Assembly: GCA_009763385.1 (NCBI GenBank) | Contig: CM019826.1 | Location: 58,029,127-58,093,126, forward strand | Direction of reading: 5' to 3' | Length of the DNA: 64,000 bases | Source: Coix lacryma-jobi var. lacryma-jobi | Lineage: Eukaryota; Streptophyta; Magnoliopsida; Poales; Poaceae | In this document: one piece after another, positions 43,450-55,541 of the stretch | Layout: every line of letters begins with the position of its first letter | How positions within the stretch are numbered: the stretch's first letter is position 1 | Notes under the pieces: generated by a model | What the model was told of the DNA's origin: nothing | Databases searched by the model: none | Seen by the model: only the letters and a program-made list of their open reading frames with translations | Made by a program: the position numbers and the translations under genes

Positions 43450-45543
43450 TGAAGGACCGAGAAAGCACTAGCAAGGCGACCAGAGGGGGGGGGTGAATGG
43501 GAGCTCAAAATTCTTCTCAGAAACTTTGGCCAAATGTCCCAAAAACAACCCCGAGAAATGGCAACCGAAAACCGTGATGCTCATGACCCTTGGAAGAGGG
43601 TGGATGATCCCTAGGATCACAGCGGAGCACCACCAAGAAGAAGCAAACCAAACTCCAAAAGTTCCGGCTCGAACACAACCCCAAAAACCAAGTCCCGGAC
43701 GTAGATAGATGGCTACGTCGAGAAACTCCTAAATACCTATGCTAACAAGTAGCAAAGATACCTAGAGAGGTTCCTTGGTCAACTACAGGGCCAAACGAGA
43801 AGTCCGGAAACCAAGCGAACAAGCCGGGAGAGCAAACGCACTAAACCGGAAGACTCAGGCAATTCCCGGACTGTCCGGCCCTGGGGTCTCGGACTGTCCG
43901 CGGTAGGAGCGGACTGTCCGCCGGTAGAAACACCAAAACAGCAAGGTTGCTGAACCCTTGCTGGACGAGTCCCGGGCTGTCCGCCAATCACAACGGCGGA
44001 CTGTCCGCCGGTCAATGAACAGTAACCCGACCGAGGAACTCAGCCACTGAACAGGCTGCTCCCCCGACGCCCGGACTGTCCGCCGGTCAAACCGCGGACT
44101 GTCCGCGACCTTGCAGAGAGGGCGATTTTGATCGCCTTCTCTCCAAATCTCTCCAAATCCGATCCAACTCAAAATCCCAAGTTCCCAAACTTGGAGACGA
44201 TGATCACGGGGTAGTTAGGAGACTATCCCCAAGAAATCATCCGCTCAAATCAACCAAATCACCGGGAAATCAAAAGGGAAGGTGGATGAACCGAAAAAGC
44301 GCCACGAAAATGAAATCGTCCCAATCTATTCGATCATGAGGAGTTAGATGAATTCCTTTGGTCAAAATGACCTCCTCAATGATACAAACAAATTGGTTCA
44401 AACGGATTTCGCAAAGACGCACCGGAGAAGGAGATCGAGTGACGGGAAAATCACGAAGAAACGAAGAACGCGAAGAACACGAATCAAAATGCGAATCAAG
44501 TCATCGATCTGCACTGCAAAGGTGAGGATACGGCCTCACTTCCTCACAATCAACAGTACACGGAGGCAAGTCTCTCTGCGGATCTCAGCTAGCTACAGTA
44601 GGGAATGGGAGAGCAGGAAACCCTAAGTGCGAAAGAGCAAATGACTGAGATAAGGGGAGGAGGGTGTCTCCCCGACTACTTATCCTAATTCTAGTCTAAG
44701 TACAATTCCTACTCTACCCCACTCTAATCTAATTACAGAGCGAACCAGCTAAACCCTAGGGTTATTCTGGACCAACTCGGTGGTAGGTGTATCCGACGGC
44801 CACGCCCGCACAACTCGTCCGCGTTGCCTCCACGCAACCTTCCGATTGCCGCCACGTGCCGCCCTCGCTCTGCACCCCCGGTTTTGTGGCCCAAACTGGG
44901 AAACCAGCCTTTTCCAGCCAACCCCCGGTTTTGAGGCCCAAAGCGGGAAACCAGCCCACCAACATCTGAGTTTTGAGGCCAAACTCAGCAAACCCTCAGC
45001 GCCCAGGTTTTGAGGCCCAAACCTGGAAACCGTCCTCAGCCCGAGTTTTGTGGCCAAACTCGGAAACCCTCAGCACCCAGGTTTTGAGGCCCAAACCTGG
45101 AAACCGTCCATCTGATGGTTTTTCCCTGGCTCTACCACCAAACCGAAGCTGTAGAGGGGATGCACCGCCCGTGCACCCCGTCCATCGACACGTGTCCCCA
45201 GGTCCTCGACCCGAGCAACACCGTGCCCCGCAAGTCTTCACTTGTCGCTGTCCTAGGCTGCCAGCCACCACAGCTGATCCTCAGGCACTCTGGTCCCTCA
45301 GTCCAAGCCTCACGTCCGCCGTTCACCGCTCGGTTCATCGGCATGGCACGTCCGCTGCACGGCACGCCCATCCTTCACCGCACCCGGTCCGTCGGCACGA
45401 CCCGTCTCAACTTGACCTTCACCTTGCCCTCGATCACTGTCTCCGTGCTCGGCACCTGCACAACACAAGCCAAAGACCCTGCGATCAAACCCGTTGACAA
45501 TCACTCATCACTCAGAGACTCGGCATACACCCATGTATCCGCA
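43450..45543 (-). repeat. 5' LTR of element C
   Basis: 2,094 bp on the minus strand. It has the stem-loop array at about 44875-45110 and the CGGACTGTCCG array at about 43860-44110. The outer end abuts TSD TTAAC (45544-45548), and the inner end is followed by the PBS. Confidence 0.93.
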
Positions 45544-45548
45544 TTAAC

Positions 45549-46784
45549 CTTCTTTCTGTTTCACAACTTTTTGATGATGACTATGAGATTCATTTTAAAC
45601 CGAATCTCAGTCGTATTTTGGACCCTCAGGGCAATCTTGTTTGTGTGATTTCGCCCTTTGGGAAAGTCTTTCGTGCGGATTTCTCGGAGTCTTTTGGCAT
45701 TTCTCGTTGTCTTGTGGCTGGACCTTCTTCTTCTGATCTTTGGAAGTGGCATAGGAGACTTGGACATTTGAGCTTCGACTTGCTTGCAAGGCTTAGTTCA
45801 CTAGGCCTAATTCGTGGATTGCCCAAGTTATCCATGGAGAAGGATCTTGTTTGCCATTCTTGTAGACATGGGAAGATGGTTGCCGCTCCCCACCATCCAG
45901 TGACTCAGTTCATGACCAAGCGCCCTGGAGAGCTTTTGCACATGGACCTTGTTGGTCCGGCTCGGGTGAGCTCGGTTGGTGGGAAGTGGTATGTGCTTGT
46001 TGTTGTTGATGACTTTTCGAGATATTCGTGGGTCTTCTTTTTAGTTAAGAAGATCGAGACTTTCTCCCTTGCTCGCAATCTGATTTTGCGTCTTCAGAAC
46101 GAGTTCCCTTTGAACTCGATGCGAGCTATTAGGAGTGATAATGGTTCCGAATTCAAGAATTCAGATTTTGAGAAGTTTTGTAACTCTTTGGGTTTAGAGC
46201 ATCAATTTTCTTCCCCCTACACACCCCCTCAGAATGGTGTTGTAGAAAGGAAGAATCGGACCCCTGTAGAGATGGCCAGGACGATGCTCGATGAGCATAG
46301 GACTCCTAGGCGATATTGGGCCGAAGCTATGAGCACTGCATGCTATATTTCCAATCGCATTTTTCTTCGAGCTTTCTTGAAAAAGACCTCTTATGAGTTG
46401 CGTTTTGGAAAACTCCCCAAGGTGAGTTATTTTAGAGTTTTTGGTTGCTATTGTTTTATACTCAAAAAGGGCAACCTAGATAAATTTGAGTCTCGTTCTT
46501 CTGACGGGGTGTTTTTGGGTTATGGCACTCATACTCGAGCTTATCGTGTACTTAACCTTGACACTAACCGAGTCATGGAGACATCCGATGTCACCTTCGA
46601 CGAGACCATGGTTTGTCCTTCTTCTCGTTTTGAGCGTGCAGGAGATCACGAGGTCGGTGAGCCTCTTTTTGATGACGAGGATGAGGGTGCTGAAGGTATG
46701 GATGATCCAGCACCCCCTCCACCTGCTGTGCCGCCAAGAGCGGCTTCTACGACGACTCACGGCCCCGACACCTCTTCTTCCTAG
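45549..46784 (+). pseudogene. Element A integrase region, one stop codon
   Basis: Integrase inserts element cDNA into chromosomes. The frame 45618-46784 resumes A after the C insertion. It carries the end of the protease-to-integrase linker, the pre-integrase zinc module (WHRRLGHLSFD about residue 43, CHSCRHGKM about residue 78) and the DDE core: LLHMDLVGPAR (about 110), SDNGSEFKNSDF (about 173) and NGVVERKNRT (about 205). The C-terminal part GVFLGYGTHTRAYRV (about 293) and an acidic/Pro-rich linker follow. It ends at TAG (46782-46784) exactly where C has TGG (Trp, in SSSWGPWD). The first few codons next to the C insertion (45549-45617) are in another frame, so at least one indel precedes it. 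Confidence 0.92.
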
Positions 46785-48540
46785 GGGCCGTGGGATCCGC
46801 CACCCCGATCGGTACCCTTTGTACCCGGGGAGGCAACAGCTGCTGCTGAGGGGGAGATCACTTCGGCAAGGGAGGCGCCACGACACATTCAGCGCCAGCA
46901 CCCGCCTCAGCAGATGATCGGCAGCATCGACGAACTCGTCACCCGGTCAAGGCAAATCTCTCACTTTGCTCATTCTGCATTTGTTGCTGATTTTGAACCC
47001 CTGGATGTTGGACACGCATTGACGGATCCGGATTGGGTCAATGCCATGCATGAGGAGTTAGAAAACTTTGAGAGAAATCGGGTTTGGGTTCTAGTGTCTC
47101 CACCTTCTGAGTGTCATCCAATTGGGACAAAATGGGTTTTTCAAAAACAAACAGGGAGAAGATGGCCATGTTGTGAGAAACAAGGCCAGACTTGTAGCCC
47201 AGGGATATAGTCAGAAGAAGGGGATAGACTATGAGGAGACGTTTGCTCCTGTAGCTCGTTTGGAGGCTATTAGGATACTCTTGGCTTTTGCTGCATCCAA
47301 AGGTTTCAAACTTTTTCAAATGGATGTCAAGAGTGTCTTCTTAAACGGCTACATAGAAGCGGAGGTGTATGTTAGACAACCCCCCGGTTTCGAAAATCCC
47401 AAGTTTCCAAACCATGTCTTTAAACTTCACAAAGCTTTGTATGGTTTGAAACAAGCCCCTAGAGCCTGGTATGATAGGTTGAAAACCTTTTTGCTTGCTA
47501 AGGGTTTTAAAATGGGATGTGTAGATAAAACGCTCTTTCTCCTCAAGCAAGGCACTGGCACTCTCTTGGTCCAAATTTACGTGGATGATATCATTTTCGG
47601 TGGTTCTTCTCACGCTTTGGTTGCCAAGTTCATAGATACTATGAGCAGGGAGTTCGAGATGAGCATGATGGGCGAGTTGACGTTTTTCCTCGGGTTACAA
47701 ATCAAGCAATCCCGAGAGGGAACGTTTGTGCACCAGGGCAAGTACACCCGGGACATTTTGAAGAAATTCGACATGGGTGAGGCCAAGCCTCTTCCAACAC
47801 CCATGGCGAGGACGACGGCCCTGGATGCGGACAAGGAAGGAGAAGCAGTGGACCAGAAGGAGTACCGGAGTATGATCGGGTCGCTGCTGTACCTGACGGC
47901 GACATGCCCGGACATCCAGTTCGCGGTGTGTCTTTGCGCGCGTTTTCAGTCTTCGCCGCGCACCTCTCACCGTCAGGCGGTCAAGCTCATTATGAGGTAT
48001 TTATCCTTCACTCCAGAATTCGGGATTTGGTATTCTGCTTCCTCCAACCTTTCCCTTTGCGGTTATTCTGATGTCGATTTTGCTGGTTGCCATATTGATC
48101 GCAAGTCTACTTCTGGGACTTGCCAGTTTGTTGGTTCTTCTCTTCTATCGTGGTCTTCTCGCAAGCAGTCTAGTGTCGCCCAGTCTACCACGGAGGCTGA
48201 GTATGTTGTTGCGGCTAGCTGCTGTTCCCAGTTACTCTGGATGATGGCCACTTTGCGTGATTTTGGTCTGAGCTTTTCTCGCGTTCCATTGCTTTGTGAC
48301 AGCACGAGTGCGATTAGCGTTGCTAAGAACCCCGTGCTGCACTCGAAGACTAAACACATTGATGTGCACTTTCATTTTCTGCGAGACCATTTTGAGAAGG
48401 GTGATATCGACCTTCGCCATGTCGATACTCATCATCAGCTTGCTGATATTTTCACCAAGCCTTTGGACCAATCAACTTTTAATCGGTTGAGAGGTGAGCT
48501 TGGTGTGTGTTTCCCCTTTTATATGGGGAAAACATTTTGA
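46785..48540 (+). pseudogene. Element A reverse transcriptase and RNase H, nearly intact
   Basis: The segment after the TAG continues through HISHFAHSAF-like sequence (46914-47150), with one extra base in an A-rich run near 47135 (GTKWVF followed by a shift). The frame 47122-48540 is then open for 472 codons. RT motifs are FQMDVKSVFLNGY (first Asp, about residue 68), KALYGLKQAPRAWYDRL (104-120) and QIYVDDIIFGG (YVDD 153-156). RNase H follows with YSDVDFAGC (about 316), STTEAEY (355-361), LLCDSTSA (391-398) and KHIDVHFHFLRD (411-422), so all catalytic acids are present. The end is FTKPLDQSTFNRLRGELG and a TGA stop (48538-48540). It is the best preserved RT/RNase H in the window. Confidence 0.93.
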
Positions 48541-50051
48541 CTCTTGTATGATACACTGACTTTGTATTTTTTCAGTTGGTTTTGCTTCTTTTTGGTTTCT
48601 TCATGCATCTTTGCATTTCAGCATACGCTATTTACATTCTGAGCTTCATGAATATAGTCTGAAGAATGTAACTAGGCTCTGTGTAGTCTTTGCTCCAATG
48701 CTTTTTGTAGACGTTGTAGCTTATGCTCTTTCTGATCACTGAAACATACTATGAGCTGAGCTATTTTTGAATGGTGAACTTGATAATGAACTTAAAACTT
48801 GAAAATGTTCACTATTGAGATATGCAACTAGCATGTGTTGGATGTGTTGAGGTCATTCCTGCTTTTCTCATATGCTAGGTTTCTATGTCTCTAGTGTTGA
48901 GTCATTCACTTGCTTGGTATGTCCTAATCTGTTTAAAATCTGAACCAAGTTAAGTGAATTGGAAAAGATCGAGATGGGTTTGCTTGTTAGCACCTCACAG
49001 CTTTGAGACTGTTTCCCATTGCACTTTCGGGTTAAACTTGAGCTGTGTAGTGTATGACCGAAACTGTCGCTTTAAGCTTGTGATTGCTTCTGCATAGGCT
49101 TCGCACAGTTGAAAAGTTAGGCAATAACAAGCATTCAACCTCTCGCAGTCACATGTTGTGTTTCTAAAACTTGTGTAATTTCACCGCTGCAACTCCGATT
49201 AAAATCTAAAATCACAAGTATATGCCTCAATTGGTATCAGCATGATGATTGAACTGTGCTAGGGGTAGTTCACTTGGTATACATGCTTAGCATATTTGAC
49301 CTCTTGTCCTTACATGTCTTATGCTATTTTGATGGTGAATACCTTTTTGGCTACAAACTGCTCTTTGTGCTCTCAGTTCAGCTTAGTGATCAGTTTGAGC
49401 CTTTGCTAGCATTCTGTGCATTTTCTGAGTCATCGGATCAGATCTCTGTAGAGCACCTTTGCACTCGTTTGAGTATACTCCTGAAGCTCCTAACTTGCAT
49501 TTTAACTTATATGCATTCTGGAAGAGGGAGAACCTCTCTTGTTGGCACTTTTTGTTGGTGCATTTTCTGAGGGGGAGGCTTATTTCTTGATAAGTGCATT
49601 TTCAGCTAAGGGGGAGAAATTGCAAATCATTACCCTCTTCGTTTCAGCTAAGGGGGAGTCTTCCTGGTTGTTTTCACTATTCGAGGGGGAGTTTTGCTGC
49701 TTCCGGTTGGCCGTAAGGCATTGGTATCGAGCTTTCTTGCTAGTTGTGTTGAGCCTCTGTGCCTCTATCTTGAGGGACTAGCATTTTGCTTTGATATTTT
49801 CAATTGGTATTTGCTAGCGGTGTTGAGCCTGTTCTACCTCTTCTTGAGGGCTAGCTTTGCTTTGCTTGGTCGCGTCGAGCCGTTGCCCATGTCTTTGGGG
49901 ACCAAGTTGTCTTGCTCTTTCCACTTGACCTTCTTCGGTTTTGCTATGCTTTTGGGTCATTTGGTCGAGTTCTCTCTTCTCTCTTTCTTCCTTCCTTCCT
50001 TCTATTATGATTTGTGTTGGTAGTTGACAATGCACTCATCAAGGGGGAGAT
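48541..50051 (+). mobile_element. Element A 3' non-coding internal region
   Basis: About 1.5 kb between pol and the 3' LTR without a plausible env-like ORF. Purine runs AGGGGGAG occur at about 49571, 49608, 49650 and 49684, and finally AAGGGGGAGAT (50041-50051), which abuts the LTR and is the presumed polypurine tract. The region is closely shared with elements 0, B and C. Confidence 0.82.
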
Positions 50052-52026
50052 TGCGGATACATGGGTGTATGCCGAGTCTCTGAGTGATGAGTGATTGTCA
50101 ACTGGAATGATGCACATGTTCTTTGGCTTGTGTTGTGCAGGTGTTGAGCACGGATACAGTGATCAAAGGCGAGGTGAAGGTCAAGTAGAGACGTGCCATG
50201 CCGATGGACCGAGAGTGGCGAAGGGCGGACATGAGGCTTGGACTGAGGGACCGGAGGCCCGAGGATCAGCTGTGGTGGCTGGCAGCCTGGGACAGCGACG
50301 AGCGAAGACTTGCGGTCATGTGTTGCCTGAGTCATGGACTTGGGGACACGTGTCGGTGGACGGGGTGCACGGGCGGTGCATCCCTTCTACAGCGTCGGTT
50401 TGGTGGTAGAGCCAGAGAAAAACCATCGGGTGGACGGTTTCCAGGTTTGGGCCTCAAAACCTGGGTGCGGACGGTTTCCGAGTTTGGCCACAAAACTCGG
50501 GCCGAGGACGGTTTCTAGGTTTGGGCCTCAGAACCTGGGCGCTGCGGGTTTGCTGAGTTTGGGCCTCAAAACTCAGATGCTGGTGGGCTGGTTTTCCGGT
50601 TTGGGCCTCAAAACCGGGGGTTGGCTGGAAAAGGCTGGTTTCCCGGTTTGGGCCACAAAACCGGGGGTGCAGAGCGGTGGCGGCACGTGGCGGCAATCGG
50701 GAGGTTGCGTCGAGGCAACGCTACGAGTTGTGCGGGCGTGGCCGTTGGATCCACCTACCTTCGAGTTGGTCCAGAATAACCTTAGGGTTTAGCTGGTTCG
50801 CTCTGTAAGTAGTTAGGGGTAGAGTGGGAATTAGGAATAGTTAGAATTAGGATAAGTAGTAGGAGACACCCACCTCCCTTCCTATCTTAGTTAGTCATCT
50901 CAGTCATTTGCTCTTTGCTTCTAGGGTTTCCTGCTCTCCCAATCCCCTGCTGTAGCTAGCTGAGATCCGCAGAGAATCATACCTCTGTGTACTGGAGATT
51001 TTGAGGAAGTGAGACCGTAATCTCACTGTTGTAGTGTGTGGTAGCCACACGGTTGCAATTCCGTGGTTGTGATTCGCATTTTGTTTGTGTTCTTCGCGGA
51101 ATCCTTTTTCTCCACATTTTTCCCGTCGTTTAATCTCTTTGCTCGGTTCATCTTTTGCAAATCCATTTGAACCAAGTTGTTCTAGGTCGTGAGGCACTTC
51201 TTTCGACCGAAGGAATTCACCTCTAACCTCACGGTCTAGGAGATCGATCGATTTTCGTTTCGGGTCAAGTTTTTCTCCCTTCCTCCGAAATTCTTCGATT
51301 CATTGATTTGGAGATAGGTTCGAGCCATGATCTCTTAGAGATAGATCACTATACTCCTTGTGACTCCTCTCACCAAGTTTGATCCCCAGAGGATTTGTTT
51401 TGGGTGAGATCGAGTCGAATTGGTAGACGAACAGTTCACTGTCGGGGTGACCGGACGCTTGATACGTGATGACCGGACGCTAGGGTAGTGCGTCCGGTGG
51501 TTGAACACTCTCTGTGTTCATTTCGGTCTTGACCGGACGCTTGACTGTCACACTGACTGGACGCTCGATTCCTCAGTGACCGGACGCTTCCCTTGCACTG
51601 TTCACTATCTGCGCTATCTAGTGACCGGACGCTCGAGGTGTGACCGGACGCTCAGTGACCGTGAGTCCGGTCCAACTCAGAGAGGTCCGAAATTGGACAT
51701 TGCCTGACCGGACGCGTCCGGTGCCTGTTGACCGGACGCAGGGTGAGTCCGGTCAGTGCTGACTCTGCGCGTTTTCGTTCGCGGTTGGCTCAATCGTTGT
51801 CGGTTTTGATTTCCGTCTTTTGTGTTGACTTTCTAGCATTGTATAGTGTCCCGCTGTGCTTCTCGAAAGCATCCACCCTATATCTAGGGTCGTGGACACT
51901 AGCAAACTCTAGGGTTTGCCTTTGGGGTTGATTTACGGGACAGTGGCAACAAGCTTCCGAAAGGAATTTTGAAGCTCCCATTCACCCCCCCTCTGGTCGC
52001 TTTCTGGTAGCATTCTCGGTCCTTCA
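50052..52026 (+). repeat. 3' LTR of element A
   Basis: 1,975 bp, TGCGGATACATGG...CGGTCCTTCA, then TSD GAGCC. It contains five stem-loops (about 50440-50669) and the GACCGGACGC array (about 51450-51755). Compared with 7076-9036, most visible differences are C/T or G/A transitions (for example CGAGCACG/TGAGCACG, GTCGTGG/GTCATGG). Confidence 0.93.
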
Positions 52027-52631
52027 GAGCCGGAGCTGTCAGATCTTCCTCGACATTGTATTGGTGCAGCATCTAGTTCCTCTTCAAGTAATCTCCATGT
52101 TCTTCATTTACTATTTCCAAGTATTATATTTAATTTCAGTTCTTACTTTATTTCATTTACTGGATCTCCGCTCGTATCGAGTGCTCTAATTATTCTAGAT
52201 AATTAGAGTAGTAGACGTTAGTGTAGACGTGGTGTCTAGACTAGGGTTTACCTGAGTTTGCACCCAGCCCCACGGATAGTTGTGGTAGCCCCAGGTGGTG
52301 ACAGCCCTGACGGCCGACGTAGTCCACCACGTTCGGGTTGGTGTTTGTAGGACCGTAATCGGAGCTTCCTAGCCCCTTTCTCATCCCTTTTTGTGGCTAG
52401 TGTTCTGATGTCCCGAAGTAAGTAAAGTTTAGTAAGCCTTTGATTAGATAGACCTGCTTAGAAAACCCTAAATCTCTCTCTACCCATTTTATTTCTTGGA
52501 CGACTTGCCCCTTGATTAGTACACTTCACATTCCCCGTAGAAATTGATACCCTGGAATACTCTCGGGTGAAAGCTACATCGGTATCCGTGCGCTTGCGGA
52601 TTTTTCTGTGTGCGTTTAAAATAACCAACAG
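52027..52631 (+). repeat. Gypsy LTR G1, right segment
   Basis: The first five bases are the right TSD copy of A. From 52344 to 52631 the sequence matches the G2 LTR (62886-63187) closely, through to the LTR end ACCAACA. No PBS follows (next bases GTCTCGCAAG), so G1 is a 3' LTR or a solo LTR, not a 5' LTR. Its left end is outside the window. Confidence 0.78.
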
Positions 52632-53627
52632 TCTCGCAAGACTACAAGCCCCTCCGATGTACAACAATGGTGCGCGCAAGCACCGAGTAGCAAGAGGTAT
52701 GCAAACCTCACTAAACACTAGGCCTAAACCTAGAGCAAGCGCATGAGCGGTGGTCTAACTAGCCTAAGCACTTCGCAAAGCACCTACACTAATCACCATG
52801 TGAATCACTAAGCACTTCGCAAAGCACCTACACTAATCACCATGTGAATCACTAAGCATTATGCATATAGAGGTACTAATATGGTGTAGCAACACTCTTA
52901 GTATGTTTCCTCACTCCTCCACACCTCATTTGGCCCGTTAGAGGTGGTATATATAGGCCCCCAAGCAAATAGAGGCGTTGGGGGGGGCTGAAAACAACTT
53001 TTTGTAGAACATCACACTCTGCATCGGACCGTCCTATGCTCATATGTTGAGTAGCCATTAGACCTCTTTTTCAGGGGCATCGGACTCTACTATAACATTG
53101 TTCATTCTGGGCTAATTTTAGTGAGCATCGGACTCTGCATCGGACCGTCCTATGCTCCGGCATTGCACCGTCCTTTGCTCATTTTCCAATGAGACATGCT
53201 TTCGTATTTTGGGCATAACTCTTAGCTCCGAACTCCGATTTTGGTGATCTTGGACTTTTCAGAAAGCTAATGAAAAGCTCTAAAACTTTATGCTAGTGTC
53301 ATGCCAATTTGAGAAAATCTAAAATCATGAGACAGTTTCAATTCAATCAGCTCTTGTCTCGGCTTGAGCGGTTCAACTTTGTTTGCGTCTGGGCCTCTAT
53401 TTCTTGTGTCTTGGACTTTGCTTGATCTTTATAAGCCTTCAATATATCTTGTAAGGTCTTGCTTGAGGTGTTGATCACTTGGTCACCATATTGCCTTTGT
53501 CCTAGTCACATGTGCATCATATTGGACTACAAAACAAACACTTGCAAACACATTAGTCCAATTTGGTTATGTTGATCATCAAACACCAAAATCCAAAGTT
53601 AAATGGCCAAGGTCTATATTCCTTACA
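52632..53627 (-). repeat. Copia-like LTR H (partial, antisense)
   Basis: Read on the minus strand it starts TGTAAGGAATATAG at 53627, immediately after an abrupt break in the pre-integrase region of element E. It runs about 1 kb until G1 interrupts it. It contains a minus-strand TATA box (52949-52956), GCATCGGAC-type short repeats (about 53022-53165) and a 44-bp tandem duplication. The identity is inferred from the TG start, the sharp junction and LTR-like content. The other end and TSD are outside the window; the right duplication would be GGAAT (53628-53632). Confidence 0.6.
52767..52854 (+). repeat. 44-bp tandem duplication in H
   Basis: Two perfect adjacent copies begin AGCACTTCGCAAAGCACC and end GAATCACTA, with a period of 44 bp. 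Confidence 0.9.
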
Positions 53628-54827
53628 GGAATGAACAAGTTCTAATGGTGCTAAGTTTCTCGCCTCCGCTGCCTTGTGAGGCTTGCGAGGTTGCTTAGAT
53701 TGCACACATACATGATATTTAGAACCTTTAACTAAATTAAATCTCAGGATTAAATTCAGATTTGCTAGCCGCGAAAGACAACCAAAATTAACATGACATA
53801 ACCGTGAATCGACAGTAACAACATTGTTCACAATGTTATTACACACATCATCCAACAAAGATAAGCGGAACAAAACAAGCCTCCACAATCATAACCTTTA
53901 CCAACAAATGTTCCATACTTCGAAAGTACACATTTATTAGCCTCTAGGATAATTTTAAAACCATCCCGACACAAAACTAGATTCGCTAACTAGATTCTTT
54001 TTGATGGAGGGGACATGCTGCACGTTCTTTAATGACACCATCTTTCCCGAAGTGAATTTCAGATTGATCGTACCAACACCGAGAACACGCGTATGAGATA
54101 TGTTTCCCATCAGCAAGGCTCCAGTCCTACCGGCCTGATAAGAAGAAAACAAAGAAATATTAGCATACACATGAATATTAGCACTTGTGTCCATCCACCA
54201 CTCAGATGAATGACAAACTGAAAGAATAGTAGGTAAATAATTATCGCACTCCAATGTTTCTCCATCAGTATCGCTAACAACCATGTTTGCTGATTTCTTC
54301 TCTTGCCTGAATTTGCGGTCTGGGCACGCACTTACCCAGTGCTCAGTGCTACCACAAACGAAGCAACCTTCATCTTTATTCTTTTTCTTCTTAATTGTTG
54401 TCTGTTTTGGCTTCGAATTGTTCAGATACTGCTTGTTCTTCTTATTATTATAGGGTGCATTTGAGTTTTTCTTCAGCACCATATTAGCACTAGAAGACTC
54501 AACTCCTTTCCCACATATATCTTTTTCTCTCGCCCGCTCTTCAACATGAAGAGAACCAATGAGCTCAGCCACACTCAACTCCTTTCTCTTATGTTTTATC
54601 CTTTCAAGAAGGTGGCAGCTTAGCGATTATGCTGCCAACCACTAACTTATCAGGCAACACACATGGGAACTGTTCGAGATCCTTTGTCCGTGCCTGTATC
54701 TCATGAGCTTGTTCCACTACAGAACGGTTATCAACCATTTTGTAGTCATACAACTGCTCCATGATGTACAACTCACTACCAGCATTAGAGGCACCGAACT
54801 TTGCATCAAGTGCATCCCATAATTCTT

Positions 54828-55541
54828 GGGGAATTAGGAATATGGCCTCTCTTTTTTGGAATTTGGGAATCTGGCCTCAAAACAAAATTCGTTTAGGAAT
54901 ATGGACTTCCATCAGTTTTGAGAGTTAATGGTGTTCAATATAGGATAAAAAGACCATTTTACCCCTGTATAAAAAATAGCAGATGTTTGTTTATTTATTT
55001 TATATTCTGAGTATATGATCACATTAAACCATATATATAAAATAAACAAAACTCATAGAAGGCCAGTGTCCTTTTCTCGGTTTTTGAGTATACTCAGAAT
55101 ATATATTTATTATATATAATCACACATATTGTCCTTTTCTGAGTATATAATCACACATATATAAAAATAGCATAGTTTTATTATTTATTTTATATTCTGA
55201 GTATATAATCACATTAAACTACATATAAATGACACATATAAAATAAACAAAACTCATAGAAGGCAAGTACCCGTGAGTATATAATTACATATATATATTT
55301 ATTATATATGTGGTTTAATATGATTATATACTCGGAATATAAAATAAATAAACAAAACTCTGGTATTTTTTATACAGGGGTAAAGTGGTCTTTTTACCCC
55401 ATATTTAACATCGTTAACTCTAAAAAATGACGGAAGGCCATATTCCTAAATGAATTTTGTTTTGAGACCAGATTCCCAAATTCAAAAAGAGGGCATATTC
55501 CTAAATATAACTTTTTTAGAGGCCATATTCCTAATTTCCCC
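54828..55541. mobile_element. 714-bp Mutator-like MITE in gag of E
   Basis: The ends are inverted: GGGGAATTAGGAATATGGCC at left, with its complement (one extra T) at right. The inverted similarity extends inward (about 80 bp and beyond, including GGCCTCAAAACAAAATTC against its counterpart, and the ACCCCTGTATAAAAAATA stretch). The flanks carry the 9-bp direct duplication ATAATTCTT (54819-54827 and 55542-55550). Removing the element and one copy restores the conserved Gag codons TSGKELWDAL. A 9-bp TSD with long terminal inverted repeats and no transposase frame fits a non-autonomous Mutator-like element. Confidence 0.88.

Larger units (their letters stand above)
23587..45543 (-). mobile_element. 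Ty1/copia SIRE-like element C, nested in A, reverse orientation
   Basis: The element is bounded by TGAAGGACCGAG (23587) and CATGTATCCGCA (45543), the reverse complement of the family termini. The perfect TSD is TTAAC (23582-23586 and 45544-45548). LTRs are at 43450-45543 (5') and 23587-25697 (3'). Element D is inserted in its RNase H region (27538-37728). Without D it is about 11.76 kb. It is the best preserved member for gag (606 open codons). Its LTR array is the GCGGACTGTCCG type shared with element 0. Confidence 0.95.
7076..52026 (+). mobile_element. Ty1/copia SIRE-like element A, outer member of the nest
   Basis: Element A has both LTRs (7076-9036 and 50052-52026) and a perfect TSD GAGCC (7071-7075 and 52027-52031). 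Its host is gypsy LTR G1. Removing nested B (11572-23165) and C (23587-45543) with their TSDs leaves about 11.4 kb. The order is LTR, PBS, gag, [B], protease fragment, [C], integrase, RT/RNase H, 3' non-coding region, polypurine tract, LTR. The LTRs differ by many scattered transitions at CpG sites, as expected for an older methylated copy. The lineage call is based on roughly 2-kb LTRs, a large Gag with two zinc knuckles, and copia domain order (integrase before RT). Mutations in gag and one stop in pol make it non-autonomous as written. Confidence 0.93.

Noticed and set aside
48541..50051. An env-like gene between pol and the 3' LTR, as known in some SIRE elements
   Set aside because: No frame longer than about 110 codons, no signal peptide plus transmembrane arrangement, and the frames are not shared among A, B and C.
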